A stretch of DNA of 13,040 nucleotides. It comes from an uncultured Alistipes sp. Lineage in GTDB: Bacteria > Bacteroidota > Bacteroidia > Bacteroidales > Rikenellaceae. The stretch spans positions 1 to 13,040 of the forward strand of contig CAUHCL010000059.1 of assembly GCA_959604655.1 (NCBI GenBank), given 5' to 3'. The stretch's first letter is position 1. The number at the start of each line of letters is the position of its first letter. The position numbers and the translations under genes are program-made. Of this stretch, positions 12,521 to 13,040 are shown in pieces. The notes under the pieces are model-generated. The model was not told the origin of the DNA. It saw only the letters and a list, made by a program, of their open reading frames with translations, and did not search any database.

Positions 12521-13040
12521 ATGTTGCAACCGATGAAGAGAGTGATGAAATATATGTTGATGCTGCTTGCAGTCGCTACGGTGGGGCTGTCGGTTCAGGC
12601 GTGGGGCAACGGCTCTGCGCAGAGCGAGGCGACCGAGACCGTGCAGAGCGTCGCGCAGGCGGCCGATGCCGATATCGATGTCGGCGAATCGCTTATGAAT
12701 TTTGTCGAGGGCATGGGATTCGTCGGTCTTATTCAGGACTGGCGCTGCATCATCATGCTGTTGATAGCCTGCGTGTTGCTCTATCTGGCTATCGTGAAGC
12801 AGTATGAGCCTCTGTTGCTGCTGCCCATAGCTTTCGGTATGGTGCTGACCAACTTGCCGGGTGCGGGTATGTTCCATTCGCAGCTTTTCGAAGGCGGACA
12901 CGTGCATTGGACGGGATTCGATTCTGTGGCAGGATTGATCGACTACCTCTATCTGGGTGTCAAACTGGGTATCTATCCCTGTCTGATCTTCGTGGGCGTG
13001 GGCGCCATGACCGACTTCGGCCCGCTGATCGCCAACCCCA
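12521..13040 (+). CDS. mmdB: Sodium-pumping decarboxylase β subunit, 5' part (cut by window end)
   Basis: The 173 codons present encode the N-terminal part of the OadB/MmdB/GcdB membrane subunit, which decarboxylates carboxybiotin and exports Na+. A signal-like hydrophobic segment (KYMLMLLAVATVGLSVQAWG) comes first. An Ala/Glu/Asp-rich spacer follows, then GMGFVGLIQDWRCIIMLLIA, KQYEPLLLLPIAFGMVLTNL, GLIDYLYLGVKLGIYPCLIF and GAMTDFGPLIANP at the edge. The Asp in MTDFGP corresponds, from memory, to a catalytically essential Asp of Klebsiella OadB. The gene continues beyond 13040; the family is usually 370-430 residues. ATG 12521 and ATG 12533 are both possible; the second gives a cleaner signal start, MKRVMKYMLML. 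Confidence 0.9.
   Translation, partial: MLQPMKRVMKYMLMLLAVATVGLSVQAWGNGSAQSEATETVQSVAQAADADIDVGESLMNFVEGMGFVGLIQDWRCIIMLLIACVLLYLAIVKQYEPLLLLPIAFGMVLTNLPGAGMFHSQLFEGGHVHWTGFDSVAGLIDYLYLGVKLGIYPCLIFVGVGAMTDFGPLIANP

Overview
The window reads as chromosomal DNA from a GC-rich anaerobic Bacteroidota, most likely Alistipes or a close Rikenellaceae relative. This is inferred, not searched. The reasons are Bacteroidota-type promoters (TTTG or TTG, about 20 nt, then TAnnTTTG) ahead of several genes, A-rich leaders rather than strong Shine-Dalgarno sites, high GC with strong third-position GC (which creates long false antisense ORFs), and a Na+-pumping methylmalonyl-CoA decarboxylase operon typical of propionate-forming gut Bacteroidota.

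Layout. 1-526: repeat- and hairpin-rich intergenic DNA ending in a clear promoter. 527-1401 (+): a DUF2089-type zinc-ribbon/HTH protein and a Yip1-like membrane protein, closed by a strong hairpin terminator. 1461-1679 (-): a short coding-looking stretch with no start codon, probably a gene remnant, followed by repeats. 1981-2174 (-): tandem tRNA-Pro(CGG) and tRNA-Pro(TGG) with their own promoter and terminator. 2292-3508 (-): a sirtuin-type deacylase whose stop overlaps the start of an L,D-transpeptidase-like protein. 3670-4068 (-): a small four-helix membrane protein. 4140-5297 (-): an SPFH/band 7 membrane protein followed by a small ribbon-helix-helix protein. 5500-6252 (+): an endonuclease/exonuclease/phosphatase-fold lipoprotein. 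6565-8164 (-): a secreted thioredoxin-like protein followed by the GTPase MeaB. 8253-9383 (+): a GT4-like glycosyltransferase. 9726-13040 (+): mce-mmdA-mmdD-mmdC-mmdB, the last gene cut by the window edge.

Metabolic theme. MeaB protects and loads the B12-dependent methylmalonyl-CoA mutase, which is not in the window. Mce interconverts the epimers of methylmalonyl-CoA. MmdABCD decarboxylates (S)-methylmalonyl-CoA to propionyl-CoA while exporting Na+. Together they cover most of the second half of the succinate-to-propionate route and couple it to a sodium gradient.

The most unusual material is between the genes. At least two families of GC-rich, modular intergenic repeats recur in most of the larger gaps. 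Their shared 3' end is a short hairpin whose stem sequence changes from copy to copy while pairing is kept, and all six copies lie in the same orientation whatever the direction of the neighbouring genes. There is also a 134-nt foldback between convergent genes and a 109-nt unit with 9-bp terminal inverted repeats. I see no CRISPR array, phage, transposase, rRNA or recognisable defence system.
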